Assembly: GCF_023159225.1 (NCBI RefSeq)
Contig: NC_063180.1
Coordinates: 11,467,297 to 11,531,296, forward strand
DNA: 64,000 nucleotides
Direction of reading: 5' to 3'
Source of the DNA: Perognathus longimembris pacificus
Lineage: Eukaryota; Chordata; Mammalia; Rodentia; Heteromyidae
The notes beneath the pieces were generated by a model that searched no databases, was not told where the DNA came from, and worked only from the letters and a program-made list of their open reading frames with translations. Within the stretch, counting starts at the first letter, position 1. Every line of letters starts with the position of its first letter. A program made the position numbers and the translations under genes. Below, piece by piece: positions 24,725 to 35,896 of this stretch.

Positions 24725-24761
24725 GGGGATGGGAATATGGCCTAGTGATAGAGTGCTTGCC
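24725..24761 (+). mobile_element. 37-bp tailless SINE 5' fragment with perfect TSD
   Basis: The inserted piece begins like the IDL-Geo left half (GGGATGGGAATATGGCCTAGTG) and stops at GCTTGCC, about where a tRNA anticodon loop would lie. There is no A tail. It is flanked by perfect 16-bp direct repeats TCAAAAAAGGTGTTTA at 24709-24724 and 24762-24777. The duplication shows a genuine L1-type insertion rather than decay of a longer copy. Confidence 0.88.
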
Positions 24762-24863
24762 TCAAAAAAGGTGTTTACCATTTTGATTACCTATCAACTC
24801 CAAGACTTTGGCTTAGAATAGTTAATGAATGAAAGCTAAATGTAAAAGTTTAAGAATATATTT

Positions 24864-26316
24864 CTTGATGTAGTCATCCATTTCAGAGCATCTAGGCTGA
24901 CTCCGTTCCATGGCTATAGTGAGTAGTGCTGCAATAAGCATGATTGAGTTGGTTGTTGCTTTACTGTAGTCTGGTTTATAATCTTAATCTTTTGGGTAAA
25001 TGCTCAGGATTGGAATTGTTGGATCACAAGGTAATTCTATGTTTAATTTTTTTTTTTTTTTGAGAAACCTCCGTATTTCTTCCCAGAGTGGTTGAACAAG
25101 TTTACACTTCCACCAGCAGTGTAGTAGAGTTCCCTTTTGGCTACAGCTCCACCAGCATCTGTTGTTGCTTATGGAGCATGCCCAGCTGGCACCGCCTGTG
25201 TGTACCCACTCCAGGGTTACGTGGGGGTGATTACTGGAATGGTGGTTCTAGCTGGTGGTGCCTCCCAGCCTTGGGACCATGTGTGGCCAAGATGGTGCCT
25301 GGAGGTGAACCCAGAGATGGTCCTGTGGGCTGTGACATAGAATTAGGCTACCTCTTATGATTGGTCCCTTGGCCCTCCATCCTTGACAGACAGTTCAGGC
25401 CGGCCCTTATAGCCCCTATCTAGGTGTGTACACACCCCTCCCCCTCCTGCCATTTTAAGGCCTAAGCTACTCCCAATAAAGCAAGACCATGCTTGACATT
25501 CTCCCGGGCTGTCTGATTGTCCTCTGGCAAAAGGGGGGCTGGGTGTGGGTGGTCTGGCGACTCTTCACCTTTTCTTGGCCCACCTCGGTCGGGGCGTACT
25601 TCCCCACCTCTCCCGCTGGCCAGGAGAGTGCTGGGGGCAAAGGACCGCAACAGTTGTTCATTTTCTTGATAATGGCCACCCTAACTGTGGTCAAGTGGAA
25701 TCTTAATAATTTGATTTGCATTTTCTTTGTGACTAGAGTTATTGAGCATTTCTGTATGTATCTTTTGGTCATTTTTACTTCTGTGGCATATATACCACAG
25801 AATGATATTGTGCCATTTGTAAATAAAGGTAAATGCTTGGAAAATATGTTAAGTGAAGTAAGTTAGGTCCAAAGAGACAAGGATCCATGTTTTTACTTAT
25901 ATGTAGAAGCTAGATTTAGCTTACAAACTCATAAATAAATATCTTGAGTAGTATGCAAGTATATACAAATGTTATTATCTGATTAGCTTCAAGGGAGTTC
26001 TCAAATAGTGCAATTGCTTTGAAAGCCAAAAGCAAACTTCAGAAAAAAAACAACAACAACAAACAAACACCAGAAGTGGATACTTGAAAGGGATGGGGTC
26101 AGGTCAAAGGGGATGAGGTAGACAAATGAAGGGGAGGAAAAAGGGAAAAAGCAGAGTCCAATATATCTCCTACAAATTTAAGAGTGAGGGAAAAGGTGAG
26201 TAGGGTAGGGATGGTTGTGATTGTTGAAAGGGTCAAGATATATTATATTCTTAAACTGCCTTGCTAAATGGAAATTCCTTTGTATGACTAGTTAAATACA
26301 ATAGTACATGTTTTTA
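24864..26316 (+). mobile_element. old 5'-inverted L1, interrupted by a solo LTR
   Basis: 24864-25775 (minus the LTR) reads as L1 ORF2 on the minus strand, including the complement of the 'caccagcatctgttgttg' region. From about 25776 the sequence is L1 on the plus strand (accacagaatgatattg..., ttaagtgaagtaag..., ending CCTTTGTATGACTAG). The two parts are consecutive in L1 coordinates, so this is a 5' inversion. Near-identical flanks AAGAATATATTT (24852-24863) and AAGAATAGATTT (26317-26328) may be the target-site duplication (11 of 12). Confidence 0.75.
25166..25652 (+). mobile_element. solo LTR of an endogenous retrovirus
   Basis: A 487-bp GC-rich block sits inside L1 sequence. It starts TGCTTATGG and ends CGCAACA, giving the canonical TG...CA termini, and is flanked by 5-bp direct repeats GTTGT (25161-25165 and 25653-25657). 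An AATAAA polyadenylation signal lies at 25475-25480, and L1 similarity resumes on both sides. No internal viral sequence is present, so this is a recombined solo LTR. Family unknown; a TATA-like CTTATAGCCC lies near 25407. Orientation is taken from the AATAAA. Confidence 0.8.
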
Positions 26317-26413
26317 AAGAATAGATTTTTATCATATATAACATCTGTTGTGATTCAGCAGATGTCAGAACCAAGAACCACATTATCTCCACATATAAAG
26401 ATTAAGAATTTGA

Positions 26414-26620
26414 GGGCTGGGGATATAGCCTAGTGGCAAGAGTGCCTGCCTCGGATACAAGAGGCCCTAGGTTCGATTCCCCAGCACCACATATACAGAA
26501 AACGGCCAGAAGCGGCGCTGTGGCTCAAGTGGCAAAGTGCTAGCCTTGAGCGGGAAGAAGCCAGGGACAGTGCTCAGGCCCTGAGTCCAAGGCCCAGGAC
26601 TGGCCAAAAAAAAAAAAAAA
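26414..26620 (+). mobile_element. young IDL-Geo SINE
   Basis: Complete dimeric SINE of the GAGCGGGAAGAAG subtype with intact box B (GGTTCGATTCC) and a pure A tail of about 18. Perfect 10-bp duplications AAGAATTTGA lie at 26404-26413 and 26621-26630. Confidence 0.97.
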
Positions 26621-26631
26621 AAGAATTTGAT

Positions 26632-26955
26632 TATCAGGCATGTTGGCTCATACTCAATATTCAGCTACTCAGGAGGTAGAGTTTTGGAGGATAACAGTTC
26701 CAGACCAGCCAAAGCAAAGACTTAGCAAATCTCCTCTCAATCAAGAATATGGATGTGCTACTACATATCTAGGATCCCAGCTATGCTGTATAACTTCACT
26801 ACAGTCATGATTATCTGAGGCTGCTCTTGTGTAAAAAAATATAGAACTTACCTGAAAAGTAACTAAAATCAAAAAGGGCTGAGGGAGTAGCTCAAGTAGG
26901 AAAGCACACTTTAGAAAGCACAAATCCCCTAACTCAATCCCAAGTACCACTTAAA
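26632..26955 (+). mobile_element. old composite SINE (B1-like plus ID-like)
   Basis: GGCATGTTGGCTCATACTCAATATTCAGCTACTCAGGAGG is a degraded B1-like unit. A second region AGGATCCCAGCTATGC...TTATCTGAGG follows, and then an ID-like unit GGGCTGAGGGAGTAGCTCAAGTAGGAAAGC...CAATCCCAAGTACC. It ends at a (TAGG)n run at 26960-26985. Confidence 0.65.
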
Positions 26956-26989
26956 ATAATTAGGTAGGTAGGTAGGTAAATAGATAAAA

Positions 26990-28470
26990 TTATGTCCAGA
27001 TAATAAGACAATACATGCTCTTGTAGTTAATAGATAGCATTGTCCTTTTAAATGTATTTCATATTGTATAATACCTATGAATAATCATTGTTATAACTTA
27101 TAATATTTAATGAATCACTAATTTCTTTGGAACATCTGGCTGGTTTATAGGAAAAGCAGTGAGTATTCATGTAGAGTCTCCTCTGAGTGGCTTTTTTTTA
27201 ATATATATTTTTACTTTAGACCTGAGTAACACGTAATTGAGAAAACAAAACATGAATCTAGAGGCAATAAACAAAACCTGTGGCTTTCATCACATTCATC
27301 TGTAGGAAGGAATGCTTGAAAGCAAGACTCATCGTTAAGACAGGTGTTGCCCACAAAAATCTCAGTGATATTTGTGCATCACCAGAAGATCACACACCTC
27401 ATATGAGATGTGGTGTGCTTTAAGCAAAGCAACTTCAAATTTACTTAAGAAAAGGAACAAATTCCTTGAACTCCCATTTAATACTTTTTCAATTAAACCT
27501 TTCCTAAGTGATCGATAAACCACATTCCAGGAAGAAAGTATTGGGTAATGAGAGTGTGTGGCCTTGCCTGAATATTATAACTTGATTGTGGAGCTGACAA
27601 ACATGCCGTTGTAAAATACAAGCAGGAATAAGGATGTAAGGTTCTTGGGAATGTAATTAGTGACTTGGGAGATATATTTGAGGAAAAATTACAGCTTTTA
27701 ATCATTTTAAGAGACCAGAGACTAGAATTCACAGGCAGAAAAGGATGTGTATGCACAGGAGTAAACACAAGTCACAGTAATGCACAATACCGTTAACTTA
27801 ATGGCTTTGCTGTTCTGGCAGTTCACTTTATCATTTAATGCTATATTATCAAAGCCTGACACTTTAATTTCTTTTCTACTTAATTGATATTCCCTCAACA
27901 CACAGAAGAAACAAAGTTTCCTATCTTGATCTGGGCTTTGCCATACTGTGTATCAGCTGTGGCAAAGCAAACATCTAAGGATCTTATTAAAATCTATTTT
28001 TTTAAATATTTCTGGGTGATCTCTGGTGGACAGTCTGTTATTTAGTTGTAAACTGATTGTCACAACACCAACTCTTCTAGCTCCTAAATTTTTCCTCACA
28101 AGCCAGTCTGGTTTTAAAAGTTCATGGCTGTCAAATCTTGTATCTCTTTCTCTGATGCCCAGGGCAGATGCACTCTGTTTGTTCTTATAATATAACACAT
28201 GTCTAGACTCCATATTATTACTGTAACAACTGCAATGTAACAAGATAGTCAGCTATCCAAAGGGATGTGTGTCAAATAGTAGTGAAAGCTTCTTGGTGGC
28301 ATAGAGCAATTTCAGGGTGTGTCATGGTGAAATAGTTCCAGGTTTGATCCAGGAAGGACAATATTATTCACACTTCTAGAAGAGAAGCAGCTGGGAAGCA
28401 ATTGTTTACTTTCATGTTATAAATGTTTACTATACTGCTAGGGATTAAAATAGAAGCTTAAAACAAGTCA
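26990..28470. other. unassigned intergenic stretch
   Basis: I see no gene or known repeat family. Base composition is ordinary for the window. Confidence 0.4.
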
Positions 28471-28550
28471 GTGATATATGTATATATATTCCATATATTC
28501 TATATATATGTACGTATATGTTCCATATATAGGTATATATATGGAATGTG
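28471..28550. repeat. AT-rich palindromic simple sequence
   Basis: TATATG/TTCCATATAT-rich stretch with a local inverted repeat (TTCCATATAT ... ATATATGGAA, about 28519-28547). Confidence 0.7.
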
Positions 28551-29571
28551 ATTAATCTATTTGATTAGATACAAAGAAGCGAATCTTTACTCTGAATAAT
28601 CAAATGCATTATTTGGACATGTATTTGTGATATCCTATAGAGTCCTACACATCAGTTTTGGTTTCATGAATGTGTTCCAGAAAAATTCAATGTTAATTAC
28701 ATTTCAGATGGGACATATACACAATAAAATCAAATACTATATTTTACTGAAACGTATTGGGTCTGAGCCAGAGACATGAATCAAAGAATTGTTTTTTTTT
28801 AAATTTGATAGTTAATCTAAGACATAGGAGCCATTAGAGAAATCATCCAAATATATTTAAACTTGGGTTCCAGAGTGTAAATTCAGCATGCACAGAAAGA
28901 AGTGATACCTTTTCATCCAGTCAAAAAGGAGGAACTGTGGTTGAATAATTATTAAAATTTATTATTAATTTTAACAGTATTTAGGGTGATATTTATTGTT
29001 TTAACTATAAATAATCTGTGTGAAATTGCTTAAATGTATCCTAAAGTAGAAAACAGTAGGTTTTATACTATCTGACACACCAATATAAAGCGGAAAGAAT
29101 TTAAAGAAATTGAAATTAATAGCAGGAATGAAAGGTAAATTGAGCAAAACAAAAAAGTGAAACCATAAAGTATAGAAAAAATGAGTATATGATGAAAGCA
29201 AAACACAAATTAGTAGAAATAACTTTTTTACTAATAAATATATAACACCGAAGATATATAACATAAAAAATATCACAAGAAAAAGGCTCTCACAAAAATG
29301 AACATTTTTGAATAAAAAAAGCTTAAATAGTAGTAGATTTCTTAGAAGGATGTGAACATGAAAAAATGACAAAAATATAAATTAACAAATAGCAGTGGAA
29401 AGCTTTTGTACAAATTTATGGGGTGAGGGGAGTCGCTACCTCCCATCCTCTTAGGAAATATAGGGGAAGATAGGAAAATGAATTTGTGGAAGATGTAGAC
29501 TAATGACTAAGAAAAAGAAAAATAATTGTGCTTAGCCTTACACATTTAGATAAGCAAGTACAACTTTCATT
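28551..29571. other. unassigned AT-rich DNA
   Basis: Adenine-rich on the plus strand, many stop codons, no recognised element. The hydrophobic reverse frame across 29001-29372 results from the AT bias. Confidence 0.4.
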
Positions 29572-29588
29572 CGAAATATTGGACAACT

Positions 29589-29798
29589 GGGCTGGGGATA
29601 TGGCCTAGTGGCAAGAGTGCCTGCCTCAAATACATGAGGCCCTGGGTTCGATTCCCCAGCACCACATACACAGAAAATGGCCAGAAGTGGTGCTGTGGCT
29701 CAAGTGGCAGAGTGCTAGCCTTGAGCGGGAAGAAGCCAGGGACAGTGCTCAGGCCCTGGGTCCAAGCCCCAGGACTGGCCAAAAACAAAAACAAAAAA
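29589..29798 (+). mobile_element. young IDL-Geo SINE
   Basis: Full element of the GAGCGGGAAGAAG subtype with GGTTCGATTCC and a CAAAAACAAAAAA tail. Perfect 17-bp duplications CGAAATATTGGACAACT lie at 29572-29588 and 29799-29815. Confidence 0.98.
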
Positions 29799-29815
29799 CG
29801 AAATATTGGACAACT

Positions 29816-30654
29816 AAAAGAAAGTTGTAATAAATTACATTCCTTGGAGCAATGGATATAGAAATTTTCAATTAAAAGCAGTATTTATTGAAAAAGATTT
29901 TGAAAATTGTATAATCACTACTTACTCTGTTACTTGGGAAATAAGTGAACACCGTTCATAAATATCTTCTATACAGTTGGAAAATAATGACTGGCAAGAA
30001 CAAGGTTTTAAGTAACAATATTTATGATGGCATATTTAAAAGGAGAAATTTAAGAAAATATTTTCTAGTTACCTGATATTCTTATTTTCCATACTTTGAA
30101 ATCACATCACAGAAAAACCTTTACTGGCCTTTAAAATACATATAAGTTATATTAATCACATATATAATATTAATAAGATGTGATGTTAATTACATATATG
30201 TTCTAGTCATAAAATTTTATATATCATATTCATAAATAGGTTTACATATATAAATATAAAATCAATTCTATTATAAACATATAGTAGATAGATATGTAAC
30301 CTACCAAACAAATGTAAAAGGTGAAATAGTTTGCATTGTTTATAGCAATGTTGAATTTATCAGTAACATTATCACTGTTTTATAATTTTCAATGTTTTGC
30401 TAATTTTCTACAATATAAATATATTACTCAAATCACCACATTGCATTGGTAATGGTCACTAGTAGCTCAATTTAAAGGTCTGTACATTTCTTATGGAGGA
30501 AATATACATGATTACTGTTTGCTAATGCATTGCAATCTGGATTGTCTCATTTGTGTCTGTTCAATAGTAATACCAGAAAACTTGCCAGAAATATTGTTAC
30601 CATGGAATAGTCAACCCTTAAGAATTTAACAGATTATTTCTGATTGTTAATGTA
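29816..30654. other. unassigned AT-rich DNA
   Basis: Dense in TATAT-like stretches (30130-30300), with no identified element. Confidence 0.4.
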
Positions 30655-31720
30655 TTTTTTTAAAAAAAATATTGTAAAGTTGATGTACAGATGGTTTACA
30701 GTCACAAAGTCAGGTAATGAGTACCTTTCTTTCAAATAATGGCATGCCCTTCTGCATTCTCTCCCAGTTTTTCCCCCTCCTCACTACTCTCCCCTCAAAG
30801 TTGTGTAGATCATTACTAACATAGTATCTAGTCGGTTTCACTGCTGAATTAGTTCACCCTTTGTTCCATCATTTCTGTGCCTCCCCTTTCCCTCCTTAAA
30901 TCAGATAAATTTATATATAAGACAAAGAGTACAGAAATCATGAACAGCAACAGGACAGAATAAACCCAGGAAAAAGGGAAATAAAATAAAAAAAAAACTG
31001 CAAAGAGTTTGATGAAAAACCCCTTGCTTTAATTTCTTGGAGTTCATTTCTTTTTTTTCTTTTTTTTCAAATTTTTATTATCAAACTGATGTACAGAGAG
31101 GTTACAGTTTCATACATTAGGCATTGGATACATTACTTGTACTGTTTGTTACCTCGTTGGAGTTCATTTCAATAAGCTTCATTCTACCTGGCCATATGCA
31201 AATAGCTATTGAGCCTTTGCGATCCTCTCCTAAGGTTATTCTTCTTTGTTCTCACTGTGCCTTTGTTCAACCACTCTGGAAACCTCTATGAATGTTTCTC
31301 AAAAAACTAAACATAGAGCTTCCCTATGACCCAGCAATCCAATTCTTGGGCATCTATCCAATTGACCACAATACAGGCTACATTAAATCCACCAGCAAGA
31401 CATGTTCATTGCAGTCTTGTTTACCATAGCCAAGATACGTAATCAACTCAAATGCCCCTCAATGGATGAATGGGCAATGAAAATGGTGTGTGTCTGTGTG
31501 TGTGTGTGTGTGCGTGTGTGTGCGAACTCTATCCTTCTATCAGAAAGAATGAGATTACCCTATTCGTAAGGAAATGGAAAAACTTCAAAAAAATTATACT
31601 AAGTGAAGTATAAGCCAGACCCCCCAAAACAGGCTTCATGTTCTCCCTCATTTGTAATAACTAGAATGTGCCTATAAATCTACAAGTAAACCAATGGATA
31701 GTAAAAGACAAATAATTACA
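30655..31720 (-). mobile_element. 5'-inverted L1, hit by a younger L1
   Basis: 30655-31255 is L1 3'UTR sequence on the minus strand (GATGTACAGATGGTTTACAG..., reverse pyrimidine tract at 30770-30800). From about 31260 it is ORF2 C-terminal sequence on the plus strand (CAACCACTCTGGAAACC, GACCCAGCAATCCAATTCTTGGG). The strand switch identifies a 5' inversion. It is diverged, and its right boundary is uncertain. A GT-rich microsatellite lies within it at 31485-31525. Confidence 0.7.
31051..31156 (-). mobile_element. 106-bp L1 3' end insertion with TSD
   Basis: Only a poly-T tail and about 90 bp of the L1 3' end are present (CAAATTTTTATTATCAAACTGATG to TGTTACCTC). Perfect 14-bp duplications TTGGAGTTCATTTC lie at 31037-31050 and 31157-31170, inside the older L1. 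It is one of the shortest L1 insertions one could recognise and belongs to the same young lineage as 14541 and 51619. Confidence 0.95.
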
Positions 31721-31886
31721 CTTGCACAGGATTAATTAAACAGAAGTCTGAATATGCACATAGTGCCAACACATTGTTTAAATGCCTTGGGTTTTCCTGT
31801 TTATGTATAGCCAGAAGGAAGTGCAAGTAAGGGCTTCAGAAAAAAAAAAAAAAGGAATTTACAGGAGTCCTTAAAGAATGAATGAG

Positions 31887-32080
31887 AGCTGGGTGCTTGT
31901 GGCTTGTCCCTCAAATTCTAACTAATTGTGAGGCTGAGATTTGAAAATTACAGTTTGATGTCAGGTGGGGAAGGAAAGTCTGTGAGACTTTAATCTTCAA
32001 TTAACCATCAAAAGCCCAGAAATGGAGCTGTGACTCAGCAGTAGAGCACTAGCTTGGAGGTTAAAAATGAAAAGAAAAAG
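31887..32080 (+). mobile_element. composite B1-like/Geo SINE
   Basis: AGCTGGGTGCTTGTGGCTTG...AATTGTGAGGCTGAGATTTG is the B1-like part. GGGGAAGGAAAGTCTGTGAGAC and GGAGCTGTGACTCAGCAGTAGAG follow, ending in an A-rich tail. Confidence 0.8.
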
Positions 32081-32620
32081 TGTAAAGCTAACTGGGTTTA
32101 AGTTATAGAGGGGAGTTTTATTTTCAACAGGAGGTAAAGGATGCCAAGTGAGCAGTAAGGGTACATATAGACTAGGATATTAGGGAGAGAAAAGGGTAGA
32201 ACTGGATGCAATCAAATATTAGTGACAAGAAATTGGAACATGACTTCATGGTGACAGCAGAATAAGTGACATAGTTAAAAGTTAAAACCCCAAGAACACT
32301 GGAGTAAGAAATATATTTGTGCCTTGAGTCTCCTGGTGATATTTTGGGTGTGCTTGTGTTGCTTTATGCTTTATTTGGAAATTATAAAAAGTAGTTACAT
32401 TGAGAAAAAAATAAATATGTTTGTAATGTGAAATGATTGCTTTAATATTATTTTCTGTTTTGAACTAGCCCCACTATTTCAGTAGCTTCTGGTCTATTTT
32501 GTATAGTTCCAAGCTTCTGCTTACGTAGATATCTTATCATACTATAGTAGCCTGTAAGTAATGTTAAATGAATCCCATCACCTAGCACTAGTCTTGTGAT
32601 CCTGAAGTTACTGCCTTTTG
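32081..32620. other. unassigned
   Basis: No recognised feature. Confidence 0.35.
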
Positions 32621-32629
32621 TAAGTCTAA

Positions 32630-32940
32630 ATAGAATGATATATATGTATATACTTATATATGTGGGTATACATATGTATATATATGTGAATGTATATATG
32701 TGCAAATATGTATATGTATATATGTAAAGGTATGTATATATATATGCCTTTGTGTATGTACATTCTTAACTATATGCCTATATATGTGTGCATAGGATAC
32801 CAAAAATTATTTATTTATATATCAAGTATATATGATATATTTATACAGATAAATTATAGATAGATGCATACATACATAAAATTATATATATGCCAATATA
32901 AGTGTGCATGAACATACATATATATATAAACATACTTAAC
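32630..32940. repeat. cryptically simple TATATG/TACATA tract
   Basis: About 300 bp dominated by TATATG, TATGTA and TACATA permutations, probably an eroded AT/GT microsatellite. Confidence 0.85.
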
Positions 32941-33466
32941 AAAAATTAATGTCATCAAGTTTTTTTCTGTGCTGCAGAGTGAACCCAGGGACTCATGCAT
33001 TTAGAAAAGTGCTCTATGCCACATTCTCTCCTAGGTGTATTTTAAAACCAATTAACTTATAAAGACTAGCAAAAGACTAGCAAAGACTTATTTCCTAATT
33101 TTTTGTAATGTTGCTAAAGAAGATATAGGAAAGTCTTAGAAATTTTACAGCTGCCAAATACCCCCATCTTGAGATTAAGAGTACTTTTTCAATGCAGAAG
33201 GAGAATGAGAACCACTGATATCCCATCTCTTCTTCTTAGCCAGAAGTCCTTACTGAATCCAGGCATCAAAAGCATCAGTCTGATCATTGCAACAGAATCC
33301 ACTGACTGAGAAACTTTGTAGGTAAGACCCAAACCCAAGCAGTCTTCCATGTAGTTCTGATAATATCAAATTTAGGAACCTCAGTTCCAGATTTATTATA
33401 TCCTATCTGATTTTACCATTTAGCTGCCATCTTTGGATCTCAATTCTACTTCATTCTAATTTATTC

Positions 33467-33470
<4 letters not shown>
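32941..33470. other. mostly unassigned; ID-like trace at left
   Basis: 32960-33030 carries a weak reverse ID-like trace (GTGCTGCAGAGTGAACCCAGGG...). Nothing else is recognised. Confidence 0.35.

Positions 33471-33514
<44 letters not shown>
33471..33514 (+). repeat. (GT)n microsatellite
   Basis: About 21 uninterrupted GT units. Confidence 0.97.
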
Positions 33515-33516
<2 letters not shown>

Positions 33517-33676
33517 CACTTTACCACTTGAACCATAGGTCCCGTAGAGATTTTTGATAGCTAATTGGAGATACAAATCTCAAGAACTCTTCTGCCTAGT
33601 CTAACTTTGGACCTCAATCCTTAAATCCCAGTCTTTGAGTAACTAGGATTACAGGATTACAGGTATGCTGTACCTG
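33515..33676 (-). mobile_element. composite SINE, reverse, truncated by microsatellite
   Basis: TAGCACTTTACCACTTGAACCATAGG (Geo-like half) then CTTTGAGTAACTAGGATTACAGG (B1-like half). The 8-bp GGATTACA segment is duplicated in tandem near 33645-33662. The (GT)n run at 33471 probably grew in the element. Confidence 0.7.
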
Positions 33677-34900
33677 ACTTCTAGTGTTTTCTTTTGTATT
33701 TGAACATAATTTTCCTAAATGCAAAACCATTCTCTCATATTCATCACTGAATCCTATTTCCAGAACCAAGTTCTTTATTCCCATAAAATAATTAGTAATA
33801 AGTACTTGTTAAGAATGATTGAATGGAAGTGTGTGAATTATATAAAACTCTAATAGAGCTGTGTTAAAGTCATTAGGAAAGTCACTAAGATTCTTCTCTC
33901 CCTCCAGGAAGCAGGAACTACCCCACTACTTATTGAGAATACATGAAGCCATGTGAATGGCTGGGTCACTTTAGGCTTAGTGGAAGCTTTTGTGACCATG
34001 GAGATATAAGTCATTGAAACATAGTAAGTCATTTAAACATAGTAAGTCATTTAAACACACTAAAACATAAAAACATTTAATCACCAGTATTTCTTATGCT
34101 AATCAAAAATTTTCTTTGCTCATTGCAAAGTTTAACACAAATTAAGTGCACTAATCTTAACTATTCATGTGCATGCCCTGTTGTGTATGGGTTCATTGCA
34201 CAACCAAAGCCAAGTGAGGAAACACATTTCTGGCACCTTGGAAGATACTTTCTATATTTTCCCAATAAATCCAGTATTCCATTCTGATCCCAGTGTACAA
34301 CATTCTGGTTTTTTATCACTATAGAAAAAGTATATCTGATCTGGAAACTACATAAAAATTAAATAAATAGAACATAACTTCATTTCTTTGCTTTCACCCA
34401 CAAAAAATATTTTTGGACTTTTCCCAAATTGTGTCATGTGTAAGGCATGTGTAAGACATTTACTCTTTTTAGTGCTATGTAGTTTTGTTATTCCACTACC
34501 TGTTCCGTATTGATGTACATTAGGCCTAATACCTTGTAAACAAATGAACTGTTTTGATTCACCATTTTGGAGGCTAAATGTCCAAACAGTATAGCATTGG
34601 CTGAGGTGAGGATGTCGGGATGGATGGTATAATGGTAGAAGTGTTTGCAAGAAGGAAGAATTCTCTGAAAATAAGAAAGCTAGAACAGGAATGGGCCAAA
34701 ATGTTTCTATTAAAAATAACCCTCTTGCAACAACCAGTCAAGGTTTGAGAAAATCCACATCCATTTCTCCAATGTTGCCAGTGAACAAACACTATGTTCT
34801 ACTTCTTAAAGATCCCACGTCTCCTCAGTACCAGCACACTGGGACAAAGTACCTGAATCCATGGAAGATGGATACACTTAAATCATATCCAGATCTTAGC
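33677..34900. other. unassigned; 18-bp tandem repeat inside
   Basis: Contains a small tandem array, ATAGTAAGTCATTTAAAC twice exactly at 34021-34038 and 34039-34056, preceded by a degenerate unit at 34004-34020. The open frames in 34096-34927 resemble no known protein. Confidence 0.45.
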
Positions 34901-34904
34901 TGTA

Positions 34905-35000
34905 TAGTGTTCTATGGTTCAATATGAACAATTCATTCATTCTCCTGCTGGATATTGGGTTATTTCAGCAATGAACCATTATGTATAAAGTATTAAAAGT
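34905..35000 (-). mobile_element. ancient L1 fragment
   Basis: TGTATAGTGTTCTATGG ... GGATATTGGGTTATTTCAGCAATGAACCATTATG has weak similarity to the reverse of the widely shared L1 ORF2 'atggaatactat' region. Confidence 0.4.
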
Positions 35001-35039
35001 ATTAATGGAACTTCCATACACGAATTTTGGTGGAAAATT

Positions 35040-35190
35040 CATTCCTGTATATATACACATATAGAAAGAGTATTATGTTTACATATAAATACATAAATAA
35101 AATATATAATATAAATAAAGTTATATATAAAATATATACAATATAAAATATAATATATACATATATGTGTATATACAAACACATATCTAT
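35040..35190. repeat. AT-rich simple sequence
   Basis: ATATAA/TATATA-dominated tract with no coding potential. Confidence 0.85.
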
Positions 35191-35884
35191 AAGAGGACTA
35201 TAAATATTTTTTGAGTTTTGCTATTGTAACTTCAGGGGTAATTGATTCAGTTAAAACTAGCCTAGTCTGACTACTTCTAAGGTTGTCCGTTTTTTGTTTT
35301 TGTTTTTTTGTTTTTTGTTTTTTTGAAAATGAAACTAGAGGATACTCAGTTGAGTTTCAAATTTCCACTCAATGCATACATGTTAGCACATTTAATTGTC
35401 ATGCCACATTTGGAACGTACACTAAAAAAATGTGTTATTTCTTTGAAATTCAAATTTAACTTAGCATCTATTAGGTTAATGCAAGTAATACTCTTCACCC
35501 CCTTCCCCGCTCATCTCCTGATGTATAACTTGGTAAAGCTCTCTTCTGGAGAAATTCAATTAGTTCTAGGAGCAGAGGATTAATAACATCAATCTATCGA
35601 TGTACCAGGTTCACTCTAAGCATGTACAGATATTTCCGGCACTCAGTTTATCAATGATGAATGACAGACAGCAGTAGTTTCCTGGGCTGGTGTTGCTGTC
35701 TGTATGTGTTTGTCCATTTTACAGGGATTCTGCTTAGAAATATATCTGTGCTAAGCTGAAAGAAAAACAAAAAAAATCTAACTTGTTTTAAGCAGCCACC
35801 TGCCTCTGCATCTGGATCCTGCTGCCTTTCAGACCTGACCTTACTGTTGCAGGTTCACGTGTCTCCTTGGGGAAGGGGAGAGAG
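35191..35884. other. unassigned; T/G-rich run at 35290
   Basis: A TTTTTG-type run lies at 35288-35323. The 91-residue open frame at 35308-35583 has no motif I recognise. Nothing else stands out. Confidence 0.35.
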
Positions 35885-35896
35885 GGATCCTATCTT

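Noticed and set aside
25088..25360. Overlapping plus-strand frames with a plausible amino-acid composition
   Set aside because: They lie across the junction of L1 and the solo LTR; the GC-rich LTR lengthens frames by chance.
34096..34927. Cluster of short open frames that might be exons
   Set aside because: No convincing splice sites, codon bias or known motif, and the region ends in an ancient L1 fragment.
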